DNA of 64,000 nucleotides from positions 1-64,000 of the forward strand of contig CAYZXD010000001.1 in the NCBI GenBank assembly GCA_964482325.1. Direction: 5' to 3'. The translations under genes were made by a program, and so were the position numbers. The notes under the pieces were generated by a model that searched no databases, was not told where the DNA came from, and was given only the letters and a program-made list of their open reading frames with translations. This DNA is from CAYZJV01 sp964482325. Lineage in GTDB: Bacteria > Spirochaetota > Spirochaetia > Sphaerochaetales > Sphaerochaetaceae. Shown here in pieces: positions 16,223-25,335 of the stretch. Position 1 is the stretch's first letter; the number at the start of each line of letters is the position of its first letter.

Positions 16223-17432
16223 TGCTGAACGACCAGAAAGCGTCATGAAGATTATATGCAACATCAACGCCCATAGCAGGAATGGCGATCTTTCTCAGAT
16301 ACACGCGAGATCCGATACCCGGACCATAGAATGGCCGTAATGCAATCAGTTCATTACCATATCGGCCAATTTCAAAGTAGGGGGAGATGGTAATCACCGA
16401 CCAGGAAGTTTTCAGCACCGGGATATCACAGGCGGCCGCCGCAGATAGCCATTGATCAGCACTGGACGCCTTGAAAGGCAGTGTACGATATCCATCTTGG
16501 GCATCAATTGCCGTCTCGGCAAACAGGGGCATATCCCCGATACCTCCCGATGTGAGTAACCTGAGACGAACCTGCTCTCCGAGCAGGGTGCTCCAACTGA
16601 AGCTACCTGAAATTTCCCATCCGTTTTCCATGATAAGCGTGCGGGCATTCGCATCAGATTCGATGCCGATAGGCAACACGTCGTGTAAATAGGTGTTCTC
16701 ATATGAAAGGGTGAGTTCAGGCTCAAGATAACTGCTCAGATCAGGAAAAAGCGCAGGTGATACCGAATCGAATTCCCACGTTTGGTACCCGATGGTACCT
16801 TCGGCAGTGAAATTTTTGTAGGTATACCCGATACCCACTCCAATATTCCGGTAATCGGCAGTGTACGATCGGACCGTGTTGGCAGGGTCGGTCTGCATCA
16901 CATAGGATGCCCGTCCAAACCCTCCGGTTACGGTGTACGACCATGGTCTATTCAGGGTGGCAGGATCGGAAAACACCAAGAGACCGCGAAGTCCATCGGT
17001 ACTGCCGTAGAGTGCAGTCAGAAGAAATTTCTGGTAGCCGAGCAGGTTTGATTCAATCAGGAATAGTCCACCCCGAAATTTTTCCCCGTCTGATGCGAAA
17101 TACGGTACGGGAATGAGTGTCCATTTCTCCTCAAGGTATACCGAAAGCTCTGCATCCTGTCCGGAAGGCTGAGGGATCAGATTGACCGCTACCTGAGCGA
17201 ACAGATCGGTACGCTCAAGCTGTTCTGTTATGATTTCGCTATCCTGTGGGGAAATCATATCACCAATCTCAAACGGAATGTTGGATCGTATGACCGATTC
17301 TTTTGTTCGTTTGAGGCCTTCAATGGTAATTGCTCGTAACCGGTAGGACTCATTTGCTTCTGCAAGAGCAATAGCGGGTACCATAATCAAGCATACGATA
17401 CAGATGAGTAAAATTCGATTTTTCAGATGCAC
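16200..17432 (-). CDS. Outer-membrane protein with one POTRA domain and Omp85-like barrel
   Basis: 410-residue exported protein. Signal peptide residues 1-24 end at ALA; a single POTRA-like domain spans about 30-105 (AITIEGLKRTKESVIRSNIP, the usual POTRA start). The rest is alternating beta strands ending in a hydrophobic strand SITVGVQM that suits outer-membrane barrels. It is much shorter than BamA (about 800 residues, five POTRAs) and resembles small BamA/TamA-like surface antigens. Role unknown: secretion or membrane maintenance. It is monocistronic and overlaps the AhpD-like gene tail to tail. Confidence 0.8.
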   Translation of the reverse strand: MHLKNRILLICIVCLIMVPAIALAEANESYRLRAITIEGLKRTKESVIRSNIPFEIGDMISPQDSEIITEQLERTDLFAQVAVNLIPQPSGQDAELSVYLEEKWTLIPVPYFASDGEKFRGGLFLIESNLLGYQKFLLTALYGSTDGLRGLLVFSDPATLNRPWSYTVTGGFGRASYVMQTDPANTVRSYTADYRNIGVGIGYTYKNFTAEGTIGYQTWEFDSVSPALFPDLSSYLEPELTLSYENTYLHDVLPIGIESDANARTLIMENGWEISGSFSWSTLLGEQVRLRLLTSGGIGDMPLFAETAIDAQDGYRTLPFKASSADQWLSAAAACDIPVLKTSWSVITISPYFEIGRYGNELIALRPFYGPGIGSRVYLRKIAIPAMGVDVAYNLHDAFWSFSITVGVQM

Positions 17433-17548
17433 AACCCCACCTTATATGTGAAATGAGTCCACTATACCAGAAGAGCCAATCCGGTGCGACCGCTTTCTTT
17501 CCCTTTCTCTAATATATTAGTACTTTGTGAGTCTCAAGGAGGACAGGT

Positions 17549-18181
17549 ATGCGACGATATACCATAACGATCTTAGTAATGTTGCTGCTGACATTGTCTG
17601 TCTTTGCAGCTGGAAATAGGGAAGAGAGTATACCGATACGGATGACCGGTGACCCGATCACCACGGTCCCGGGATCCATCAGCGATTATGAGGGACATCC
17701 CGTAGCAATCTTTGCCGGTGGCTGTTTTTGGGGCGTGGAGAGTATGTTTGAACAGCTCCCCGGTGTACTTGATGCCGTATCCGGCTATACCGGAGGAACT
17801 TTGGAATTTCCCACTTACCGATATGTGAGTATGGGGAGAACCGGTCATGTCGAGGCGGTGGCAGTCTTTTATGATCCGCAGGTGACTGATTACGAAACAC
17901 TCGCCCGCTATTTCTTTGAAATACATGATCCCACGCAGGCGGGCGGACAAGGACCGGATATCGGGCCGATGTATGAATCGGTGATCTTTCCAGGCACAGA
18001 AGAGGAGTGGGCTATTGCTGAGCACCTGATTCAGACTCTGAAGCAAATAGGATATGACGTGGTTACCAGTATCGAACAACGATCGATATTCTATCGTGCT
18101 GAAGGATTCCAGCAGGATTACTATGAGCAAAACGGGTCTGTGCCATACTGTCATGCCTATACAAAACGGTTCCCGGATTAA
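17549..18181 (+). CDS. msrA: Exported peptide methionine sulfoxide reductase A
   Basis: 210-residue enzyme reducing methionine-S-sulfoxide in proteins. The catalytic motif GCFWG (C59) is intact and followed by the typical GYTGG and GHVEAV stretches. Residues 1-21 form a signal peptide (basic start, hydrophobic core, VFAA), so it should act in the periplasm, unlike the usual cytoplasmic MsrA. AAGGAGGAC precedes the ATG. The stop overlaps the end of the convergent HAD gene by 4 bp. It needs a periplasmic thiol donor that is not in the window. Confidence 0.94.
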   Translation: MRRYTITILVMLLLTLSVFAAGNREESIPIRMTGDPITTVPGSISDYEGHPVAIFAGGCFWGVESMFEQLPGVLDAVSGYTGGTLEFPTYRYVSMGRTGHVEAVAVFYDPQVTDYETLARYFFEIHDPTQAGGQGPDIGPMYESVIFPGTEEEWAIAEHLIQTLKQIGYDVVTSIEQRSIFYRAEGFQQDYYEQNGSVPYCHAYTKRFPD

Positions 18182-18906
18182 TCTGAGATCAGCAGCTGTG
18201 TTTCGATCCAGTGGGCTACTCCATCTTCATCATGTGCTCTGGTATGATGCGATGCTGCCTGAAGCACTTCGGGAAGGGCATTTGCAACGGCCACACCAGT
18301 ATAATGTGCGAGCATGGGAATATCCATCAGGTCATCGCCGAAAGTAACCACCTGATGGGGTGGAATCTGATCCAGCAGCGTCTGCAGTGCAGCCAGCTTT
18401 GTTGCCTGTTGATGGGCAATGCGATACATTTGCGGTTCCCACAATGCGGTAACGGTACAGCTGTGAGACCATCGATGAGCCATCGAATCAGCAAGACGTG
18501 AAGATGACCAGAAAAAGATGGCATATACATCGAGATCTTGCGGCACTGGTACCCAGTGTTTCCCCACAATTCTCCCTGCACTGGTATCAAGAACGAGAGC
18601 GGTGCACTCAGTATCTCTCTCGAGCTGTGCGATAATCTGATGAAACTGGTCTGTCTGTAACGGCATGTGATGTTTCAATTCACCGTGCAGATATCCGAGT
18701 GCCCCGCCACTGAGTACCATGGCATCGGGCTGCAGTTGCTCGATATATGAGCGGGCGAAGATCTTGCTTCTGGTAGTGGCGATAGCAAAGGAGCATCCTT
18801 TACGGCGTAGCGCAGCAATAGCTGCTAGAGAGCGTGCCGATATCTTTCGTTCGGCATTCAGCAGTGTTTCATCAAGATCGGTTACCATCCACAATGGTAC
18901 AGGCAT
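18178..18906 (-). CDS. HAD superfamily phosphatase, Cof/MPGP-like
   Basis: 242-residue hydrolase. Motif I is DLDETLL near the N-terminus, with the nucleophile first Asp; motif IV GDDLMDIPML sits near residue 190. The cap domain lies between, as in type IIB HADs such as Cof phosphatases and mannosyl-3-phosphoglycerate phosphatase. The substrate is unknown; sugar phosphates are likely. The ATG at 18906 lies seven bases after AGGAG; a GTG one codon upstream is also possible. Confidence 0.88.
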   Translation of the reverse strand: MPVPLWMVTDLDETLLNAERKISARSLAAIAALRRKGCSFAIATTRSKIFARSYIEQLQPDAMVLSGGALGYLHGELKHHMPLQTDQFHQIIAQLERDTECTALVLDTSAGRIVGKHWVPVPQDLDVYAIFFWSSSRLADSMAHRWSHSCTVTALWEPQMYRIAHQQATKLAALQTLLDQIPPHQVVTFGDDLMDIPMLAHYTGVAVANALPEVLQAASHHTRAHDEDGVAHWIETQLLISD

Positions 18907-19027
18907 CACACATCTCCTATTCGGTGGGTTTGTATCTCAGAGGGTACAGCAACTGAGCAAAACTTGATAGACTCCGGTAAGTTGCTTCCGGCAGCCTACA
19001 TCAGAACAAGGGATGGACTGATTACAT

Positions 19028-19942
19028 ATGCACATGATGGACCTCTGGAATCTACAGGGACAGCTACTTCTTTTATTAGCTTCAGGAGTGCTTCTCAGAC
19101 GATTGGGAATTGTATCTGAACATGCTAAGCGCGTGCTCACAGATTTGGTCATTTATGTGACACTTCCCTGCAGTATTGTGCTCTCTTTCCGTATGGATAT
19201 TGACCAGACAATTATGGTTTCTCTCGGGACGGTACTGTTGATCTCTTTCGCTATCCAGATGTTCTGTATTTTACTTGGGAATTTACTCTACCGTAAACAG
19301 GATGCAAGAAAGCGTGCCGTCCTGCGCTACGGGATTCTTGTTTCGAATTCAGGATTCATGGGCTTGCCTATTGCCGGAGAGTTATATGGCATTATGGGGG
19401 CGATGTATGCTTCGATCTACCTGATTCCGCAACGGGTGGTTATGTGGACAGCAGGACTCTCTTGTTTTACCGCAAATGAGCAGTCCCGAAGGGAAAAAAT
19501 TAAGGAAATTGCACGTCATCCGGGCATTGTGTCTGTGTACATCGGGTTGGTGCTCATGGTATTTGACCTTTCGATTCCAGGATTCTTTCTTCAGTCGATG
19601 GAATCCGTTGCCGTCTGTACTACGCCGCTGTCGATGCTCCTGATTGGAGCCATTATTGGAGAAATGAACCGCTCGGAAGTTCGAGTGAGCTGGTTTGCAC
19701 TCGGATATACCGCCGTACGGCTTATCCTGATTCCTGGAGTTTCATATCTGGTACTCCTTCTGGTAAACACTGATCCTGTCATTATGGCTGTTTCGGTACT
19801 CCTCGCCGGTATGCCGGTGGGAAGTACTACTGCTATCCTGGCGGCTAAGTATGGTGGCGATGCCTCATTCGGCTCACAATTAGTCGCAATTTCTACGATA
19901 CTTTCTCTCATCTCCATACCGCTTTGGGCACTGATTCTTTAG
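19028..19942 (+). CDS. AEC family transporter (auxin efflux carrier type)
   Basis: 304-residue inner-membrane protein with about ten hydrophobic segments in two inverted halves, as expected for PF03547. The pattern LTDLVIYVTLPCSIVLSF in the first half, and LLAGMPVGSTTAILAAKYGGD in the second, fit bacterial members that move malate, malonate or other carboxylates. The start could be any of three nearby ATGs (19028, 19034, 19037). It is followed 62 bp later by ridA on the same strand. Confidence 0.88.
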   Translation: MHMMDLWNLQGQLLLLLASGVLLRRLGIVSEHAKRVLTDLVIYVTLPCSIVLSFRMDIDQTIMVSLGTVLLISFAIQMFCILLGNLLYRKQDARKRAVLRYGILVSNSGFMGLPIAGELYGIMGAMYASIYLIPQRVVMWTAGLSCFTANEQSRREKIKEIARHPGIVSVYIGLVLMVFDLSIPGFFLQSMESVAVCTTPLSMLLIGAIIGEMNRSEVRVSWFALGYTAVRLILIPGVSYLVLLLVNTDPVIMAVSVLLAGMPVGSTTAILAAKYGGDASFGSQLVAISTILSLISIPLWALIL

Positions 19943-20004
19943 GAAAATCAGCTACCGAATGACGCCACTATTGTGCTATGATGCTCGATATAGAGAGGTA
20001 GTAC

Positions 20005-20382
20005 ATGAAAAAAATCATTGAAACGAAGCATGCTCCTGCTGCAGTAGGTCCGTACGCTCAGGCGTATCAGGCAGGAGATATCTTATTTGTATCCGGGCAG
20101 ATTCCGTTTGTCCCTGAAACCATGCAACTGGTCAGCGATGATGTTGCACAGCAGACTAAGCAGTCACTGAAGAACATTGCTGCGATTGTTGAAAAGGCAG
20201 GTTTTTCCCTTACTGATATCGTAAAATGTCAGGTATTTCTTAAAGATATGAATGATTTTGCAACTGTTAACGCGGTCTATGCTGAATTTTTCGGATCTCA
20301 TACTCCCGCCCGAGTTGCCGTGGAAGTTTCACGTCTCCCCAAAGATGTTTCTGTGGAAATCGATGCCATTTGTGTGAAGTAG
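20005..20382 (+). CDS. ridA: RidA family reactive-intermediate deaminase
   Basis: 125-residue cytoplasmic protein, full length for the family. It hydrolyses enamine/imine intermediates such as 2-aminoacrylate released by PLP enzymes. Conserved stretches are APAAVGPYAQA at the N-terminus, LFVSGQIPFVPET, and PARVAVEVSRLPKDVSVEIDAI with the substrate-binding Arg. GAGAGG precedes the ATG. Confidence 0.95.
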   Translation: MKKIIETKHAPAAVGPYAQAYQAGDILFVSGQIPFVPETMQLVSDDVAQQTKQSLKNIAAIVEKAGFSLTDIVKCQVFLKDMNDFATVNAVYAEFFGSHTPARVAVEVSRLPKDVSVEIDAICVK

Positions 20383-20417
20383 GGACTTTCAGATGTTTGT
20401 TATAACGGAATGAACCT

Positions 20418-20975
20418 ATGAGTAGAGAATTTTCATCTACACAGGCAAATCAATTGCTCCAGATAGTGAAAAAGCGATTCACTGAACATCCCGAACGGCA
20501 TCCTGATTTACGATGGGAAGTGGTTCGGGAACATTTGGAAGCAGATCGTTTGCGATTCAGAGCGTTATGGGAGATGGAGCGTACGGGAGGAGAACCCGAT
20601 GTCATCTCCCAAGAAGCCAACCCTGATAGGATACTTTTCGTTGACTGTGCCCCAGAGACGCCTTCAGGGCGTCGAGGGGTCTGCTATGATCTGAAGGCCC
20701 GAAAACAGAGGAAGTCACACCGACCGGAAACAAGTGCCCGTGAAATGGCAGATCAGATGGGAGTTGAGATGCTTGATGAAGCGCAATATCTGATGCTGCA
20801 GGAGTTTGGAGCGTTTGATATGAAAACCTCAAGCTGGTTATACACTCCTGAGTCTTTGCGGACACTTGGCGGTGCACTGTTCGGTGACCGACGATACGGC
20901 AGGGTGTTTATCTACCACAATGGTGCGCAGTCGTACTATCAGGCACGAGGATTTCGCTGTCGTCTGGTGATCTGA
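20418..20975 (+). CDS. DUF4256 family protein
   Basis: 185-residue soluble protein that matches the DUF4256 pattern, including the C-terminal LFGDRRYGRVFIYHNGAQSYY. Its function is unknown. Charged residues dominate; there is no signal or membrane segment. It starts 35 bp after ridA on the same strand and may share its transcript. A weak hairpin (CTTAAG-TGGT-CTTAAG at 21007-21022) followed by a T-rich run may end the transcript. Confidence 0.85.
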   Translation: MSREFSSTQANQLLQIVKKRFTEHPERHPDLRWEVVREHLEADRLRFRALWEMERTGGEPDVISQEANPDRILFVDCAPETPSGRRGVCYDLKARKQRKSHRPETSAREMADQMGVEMLDEAQYLMLQEFGAFDMKTSSWLYTPESLRTLGGALFGDRRYGRVFIYHNGAQSYYQARGFRCRLVI

Positions 20976-21287
20976 ATAGGTGGGGGAATGGGGACGCGAT
21001 AGAAACCTTAAGTGGTCTTAAGTTATATTTTTACATGCAGCCCATCATCATGGAATCACGGTATACGGATATGGCCGTAGTTCATGGGTAGGTCTTGAGA
21101 ATTGAGAACGGCGTCGTATGGCATCCCTGGTATGGGTAGTACATTTTCTCCACATCTTGACGGCTGCCGTTTATCACGATCGGTAGTTTTGCGTATGCCA
21201 TAACATGCAATTCATAACTTTTACTATATTGGGATGATTTATCAACTTTTATACTGGCTCTTGAGCTATTGCAGCACAGGAGCCGAT
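20976..21287 (+). other. Gene-free gap with weak terminator
   Basis: No credible gene on either strand; short frames are broken by stops. A 6-bp hairpin at 21007-21022 followed by TTATATTTTTA could terminate the DUF4256 transcript. Decaying sequence next to a pseudogene is likely. Confidence 0.5.
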
Positions 21288-21830
21288 ATGGAACCGTTAC
21301 TGATTACAAGTACATTGTTAATACTGCTAACAGGTTATCCAACTAACCCTGCAGTACAGTATCAAGTGTGAGGTGAAGGTTCTTCAGTTGGAACCAGCAT
21401 CTATGACGATGAAGCAGATGGTATTGATGATATTCCCGGTTACCGCTATCTGGAAGCTGCCCCAGAAGATCTCTCGACCACCTTCCAATAGAATACTGCC
21501 ATAATTGTACAAGCTATGGGAAATAATGCGTGTTCTGCAGTAAACTGGGGACCTCCTGCAACAGTTACTGGAGATCTTATCGGTTCTTACGCAGCAAGCC
21601 TGTGTGCGGATTACGAACTGAATGAGTTTAACGATTGGGTCCTCCCTTCGAGTGAAGAATTACATGAGCTGTATGAACAATTAAATCGAATTAGTAGGGG
21701 TTCAAAATTGTACTGGAGTTCCTCAGAATATAATCAAGAAAATGCTTATGCAGTAGATTTTTCTACAGGAGATAACAGTACCACCGTCCGAAGTGCACTC
21801 CGACATGTTCGCCCTGTGAGAATGTTCTAG
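21288..21830 (+). pseudogene. Decayed DUF1566 (Lcl C-terminal domain) lipoprotein gene
   Basis: One continuous frame of 181 codons reads as a DUF1566 lipoprotein but holds two internal stops: TGA at 21369-21371 and TAG at 21489-21491. The ATG at 21288 follows GGAG. The signal peptide ends LILLTGY, where lipoproteins of this type have LTGC, so the lipobox Cys is mutated to Tyr. Beyond the stops, DDIPGYRYLEAAPEDLSTTF, FNDWVLPSSEELHELY, LYWSSSEYN and the terminal HVRPVRMF are the usual family blocks. There is no frameshift, so decay looks recent. A fragment from 21516 could still be translated, but without a signal peptide. Confidence 0.82.
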
Positions 21831-21911
21831 TATTCATAGGATTACTATTTAAAAATCTAGCTGTACGTCATTGCGTGATCAGGGTATGCTAAAGATCGCA
21901 GGAATACCGAT

Positions 21912-22283
21912 ATGCATATACGAACTATTTCAGAAAACTCTCTGATAATTGCTCGGGTAGAATCACATGAAGTACTAGTAACTGATGTAGATTCAGCACT
22001 GGATCTTATGGCCTCAGCTCGTTATGAGACAGGATGTAATGCATTGATCATTGATGATACCGTGCTTACACCTAATTTTTTTAAGTTACGTACTCAGTTA
22101 GCTGGAGAAATACTCCAGAAATTTGTTACGTATTCCATGCATTTGGCAATAGTCGGTGATTTCTCAATATATTCCAGTCGCAGCCTCCAGGATTTTATTC
22201 GAGAGAGTAATAGGGCCGGTACGATCATCTTCGTTCAGAACGAACAGGAAGCAGTAAAACAGCTCTCTCATCGATTCCAATAA
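21912..22283 (+). CDS. DUF4180 family protein
   Basis: 123-residue soluble protein matching DUF4180, with the conserved ALIIDDTVLTPNFFKL, LAGEILQKF and AIVGDFSIYSSRSLQDFI blocks. Function unknown; the fold is thought to resemble STAS-like or SpoIIAA-like proteins, which I cannot verify here. AGGAA lies before the ATG. The gene stands alone upstream of the tRNA. Confidence 0.85.
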   Translation: MHIRTISENSLIIARVESHEVLVTDVDSALDLMASARYETGCNALIIDDTVLTPNFFKLRTQLAGEILQKFVTYSMHLAIVGDFSIYSSRSLQDFIRESNRAGTIIFVQNEQEAVKQLSHRFQ

Positions 22284-22292
22284 CGAGGGATA

Positions 22293-22321
22293 TGGACAAA
22301 ATAATAAAATTCCCGTAGTAT
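22293..22321 (+). promoter_or_regulatory. Probable promoter of tRNA-Val
   Basis: TGGACA (22293-22298) and TAGTAT (22316-22321) are 17 bp apart. The predicted start near 22328 leaves about nine nucleotides of leader before the mature tRNA. Confidence 0.5.
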
Positions 22322-22336
22322 GGGCTTCAGACATTA

Positions 22337-22408
22337 GGGCGCGTAACTCAGCGGGAGAGTGCTACCTTCACACGGTAGAAGTCGTTGGTTCAAACCCAAT
22401 CGCGCCCA
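22337..22408 (+). tRNA. tRNA-Val (anticodon CAC)
   Basis: Full cloverleaf of 72 nt: acceptor GGGCGCG pairs with CGCGCCC, D-arm ACTC/GAGT, anticodon stem CTACC/GGTAG around the loop TTCACAC (anticodon CAC reading GTG), T-arm GTTGG/CCAAT around TTCAAAC, discriminator A. The 3' CCA is not encoded. Confidence 0.96.
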
Positions 22409-22422
22409 TAAGGCAACTGATT

Positions 22423-22725
22423 CTAAAATATAGAGTTGGTTGTCTTTGTTTTTTCCGGCTCTAGCACAAAAGCTGTGTGATGAGGACTCAGGAGGAATCT
22501 GAAAAGATAGAAAATGGGCAAAACCTCTGTTACTGTGTGAATAACGACAAACACACTAAAACAGAGAGAGATGCCCATGCCCCAGTATACCAACACCTTC
22601 CCTGCATTGCCAGAGTTTGAGAGCACATGAAAGCCAACAATAAGAGAATACCGGGGAATCCAGGAGACCACTATCCACGGTAAGATGATCGGTAAGTGGC
22701 CTGTGTCTTTCTTAACCTTGCTCAT
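22423..22725 (-). CDS. Possible small two-helix membrane protein
   Basis: A 100-codon frame encodes two hydrophobic stretches (about residues 14-32 and 44-72) and a polar C-terminus. I recognise no family. The ATG overlaps (ATGA) the stop of a 21-codon frame that begins at 22787 and ends DLEDDAKK; the pair lies directly after the GGDEF-HD-GYP gene on the same strand. The ribosome site is poor. It could be a genuine coupled pair or chance. Confidence 0.35.
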   Translation of the reverse strand: MSKVKKDTGHLPIILPWIVVSWIPRYSLIVGFHVLSNSGNAGKVLVYWGMGISLCFSVFVVIHTVTEVLPIFYLFRFLLSPHHTAFVLEPEKTKTTNSIF

Positions 22726-22818
22726 TTTTTGGCATCATCTTCGAGATCCATCATCACATGATAAGCATAATTGATCAGAGAAATCATATCGATAACTTCT
22801 GCTAAAAAGCAGACTCTA

Positions 22819-24966
22819 TCATGCAAAGGAATCGACAAAAAGACGAGCGATTTTCGGATCGAATTGCGTACCGGCACAGCGTGATATCTCTTCAAGTGCC
22901 CTGTTCACTTGCATCGGTTGCTTATAGGATCGTTCACTGGTCATCGCATCGAAAGAGTCGGCAACCATAATAATTCGCGCATACAGTGAGATGTCCTCGC
23001 CCGATTTTCCCTGGGGATACCCGTTGCCATCCCATCGTTCGTGATGCTCTAGGACTGCTGTAGAAATATCAGAAAAGTCTTTTGATGCTGATAAAATCCG
23101 ATACCCGGTTTCCGAATGACGCTTCATAAGTTCCCATTCTTGCAGCGTAAGCTTGTCGGGTTTGTTGAGGATTTCTTCAGGAACGCCTATTTTCCCGATA
23201 TCGTGCATCAGGGCCGTGACGCGCAGCCGATTGATTTCCCGAGTCGATAATTCCAGATGTGCCGCAATAGACTCGCTGAGTTCACTGACTCGTTTCGAAT
23301 GCAGAGATTCACGTCTGCTCTTTGCAAACAGGGAGTTGATGACCAATCCGATAGTATTGTTTTTTGCACTGGAACTTTCATACACCTTATTGCGGTAGAG
23401 CATGTCCTCTGCTTTCTTTACTGCAGATGCAAATGATTCAGAAGATGTATATTGTGTATGGTATCCAAATGAGAGGGAAAGGTGAAAAGAGACCAACTTT
23501 ACCTCTTTTGCTTCACGTTCAATGATATCGATTATTTTCTTTGCTGCAGACCCATCCGTGTTCGGCATAATAATCACAAACTCATCTCCCCCGTATCGGG
23601 CAACCAGATCGGTGGAGCGACAACGGCTCGTTAAGAGTTGAGCGGTTTTTATCAAAAGCTGATCTCCCGCTTCATGACCGAATGAATCATTCACTAGTTT
23701 GAGTCCGTTCGTATCAGCCATAACCACAGTTACCGGGAGAAATGCATCATTCATCAGTCGTTTCAGTTCATTTTCAAGAAACCCTCTATTGTGCAGGCCC
23801 GTCAGGTAATCATGGTTCCGCTGGTACCGCAGTCGCTCTGAAACCTGCTTGATGGCAGTGATATCCTGCCCCTGAGCAATGGTCGATATTCTGTTAGTTT
23901 CCTGATCATCGTAGATCGGTGCGGCGTTCCACAATAGGGTGCGGATATCACCGTCTGCACGGGCAATTTTTACTTCAATGGCATCTGAATTATGCATGGA
24001 TTGCTGCTGTTGGATATGATACATAGTGGATTGTTGCTGATCTTTTGGAAACAAGGTTCGTATCGACTGATCTATAACCTCTGCAGCATCCAAACCGGTC
24101 AATGTTTCAAATGCATGATTGAATTTGGTGATCCGGTCATGCTCATCCCATACCACAATGGGAGCATTTGCATACCGAATGAGTTTTTCCAGATGCTCGG
24201 TGGTACGCCGCAATGCCAGCTCAATCTGTTTCTGTTTCGTGATCAATTCCGTATAGATGATGATGCCACCGATTTCATGTTCTGCCGTATACCAGGGTCG
24301 GCATTCCCATCGTGTCCAATCAGTAGTCCCATCGGGTTGCACATATGGGTCATCCTCACAACGTAATACTTCTCCTGCAAGACATCGCTTATGTACATCG
24401 CGCCATTTCTGAGGGAGATCAGGCAGTACTTCATAATGATGCTTACCGATAATATCTGGATCAGTGATGCGATACTCATCGCAATATTTCTGACTGACAT
24501 ACATATAGCGCAACTGTCGATCATGGATAGCAACAGCACTTCGGGTATGTTCGATGACGTACCGCATAAGATCCGAAAAATGTGTCAGTGAGGTTTCAAT
24601 CTGTTTTCGATGGCTGATATCCCGAACAAAACAAAGCACCTCCATTCCTTCGTGACAAAAGCAAGAGAGAGAAACCTCAATAGAGCAGGAATTCCCTTGT
24701 TTTGTACAGAGAGCAGATTCAAATATTTTGGATGTTCCAGCCGATAAGCGGGACAGATAGTCACTAATTTTGTACGGTGAATCCGGGTACTCAAGATCAC
24801 GGATATCCATACCGATAAGAGTATCCCGGTCATATCCCGAAAAGGTGCAGTAAGCTTGGTTTACCTCAAGGATTTTTCCGTCTGTGGCAATCTGAAGAAA
24901 ACCCTCAGGCATCGCCTCAATAAGTTGTTGTGGAAACTTTTTCGCGTGGCTTTGGTTACTTTGCAT
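22819..24966 (-). CDS. PAS-PAS-PAS-GGDEF-HD-GYP protein
   Basis: 715-residue soluble protein for cyclic-di-GMP turnover. Three PAS domains cover about residues 15-378, a GGDEF domain about 380-535 (ARYGGDEF intact near 457) and HD-GYP about 545-715 (HDIGK near 589, HHERWDGNGYP). There is no membrane segment, so it senses a cytoplasmic cue; the second PAS has a TRWECRPWY region suggestive of a ligand pocket. An extended -10 box (TGGTATAAT, minus strand, 25006-25011 for TATAAT) lies 40 bp upstream. Both catalytic domains look active, so the balance is presumably set by the PAS input. Confidence 0.92.
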   Translation of the reverse strand: MQSNQSHAKKFPQQLIEAMPEGFLQIATDGKILEVNQAYCTFSGYDRDTLIGMDIRDLEYPDSPYKISDYLSRLSAGTSKIFESALCTKQGNSCSIEVSLSCFCHEGMEVLCFVRDISHRKQIETSLTHFSDLMRYVIEHTRSAVAIHDRQLRYMYVSQKYCDEYRITDPDIIGKHHYEVLPDLPQKWRDVHKRCLAGEVLRCEDDPYVQPDGTTDWTRWECRPWYTAEHEIGGIIIYTELITKQKQIELALRRTTEHLEKLIRYANAPIVVWDEHDRITKFNHAFETLTGLDAAEVIDQSIRTLFPKDQQQSTMYHIQQQQSMHNSDAIEVKIARADGDIRTLLWNAAPIYDDQETNRISTIAQGQDITAIKQVSERLRYQRNHDYLTGLHNRGFLENELKRLMNDAFLPVTVVMADTNGLKLVNDSFGHEAGDQLLIKTAQLLTSRCRSTDLVARYGGDEFVIIMPNTDGSAAKKIIDIIEREAKEVKLVSFHLSLSFGYHTQYTSSESFASAVKKAEDMLYRNKVYESSSAKNNTIGLVINSLFAKSRRESLHSKRVSELSESIAAHLELSTREINRLRVTALMHDIGKIGVPEEILNKPDKLTLQEWELMKRHSETGYRILSASKDFSDISTAVLEHHERWDGNGYPQGKSGEDISLYARIIMVADSFDAMTSERSYKQPMQVNRALEEISRCAGTQFDPKIARLFVDSFA

Positions 24967-25335
24967 CGCAGTTCAGTTTCTCATCTCCATTAAAAATCTG
25001 GTACGATTATACCATGTGCAGGGAGAGTCTGTTTTACCCTCAACCCAATTATGTGAAACTGCGCCAAAGAGTTCAAAATCTCACGCTCTATGATATACCT
25101 TCCTAAAAAGAAAACATACACGGTTTTTGTTGTACATGAATGAGTACTGCTTTCATAAATGATACCATAAAAATTGTGGATGTACACCAATAAAGTGGGT
25201 GCTTGTACGAGTAAAAATTCCTTGACTTGTAAAACCTATTGATTCACCATGTAATGGAATTGTTATTTTCTCTCAATTTTTCACTGAGAAGTGATGTACA
25301 TATCTCTATATATTATCTCAGAGAGGAGGGGATTT
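24967..25335 (-). other. Divergent intergenic region
   Basis: No gene in this region. It carries an extended -10 element TGGTATAAT on the minus strand (25006-25014) for the GGDEF-HD-GYP gene. On the plus strand a TTGACT (25222-25227) is a possible -35 box for the downstream membrane-protein gene, but a matching -10 is not clear. Confidence 0.5.
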
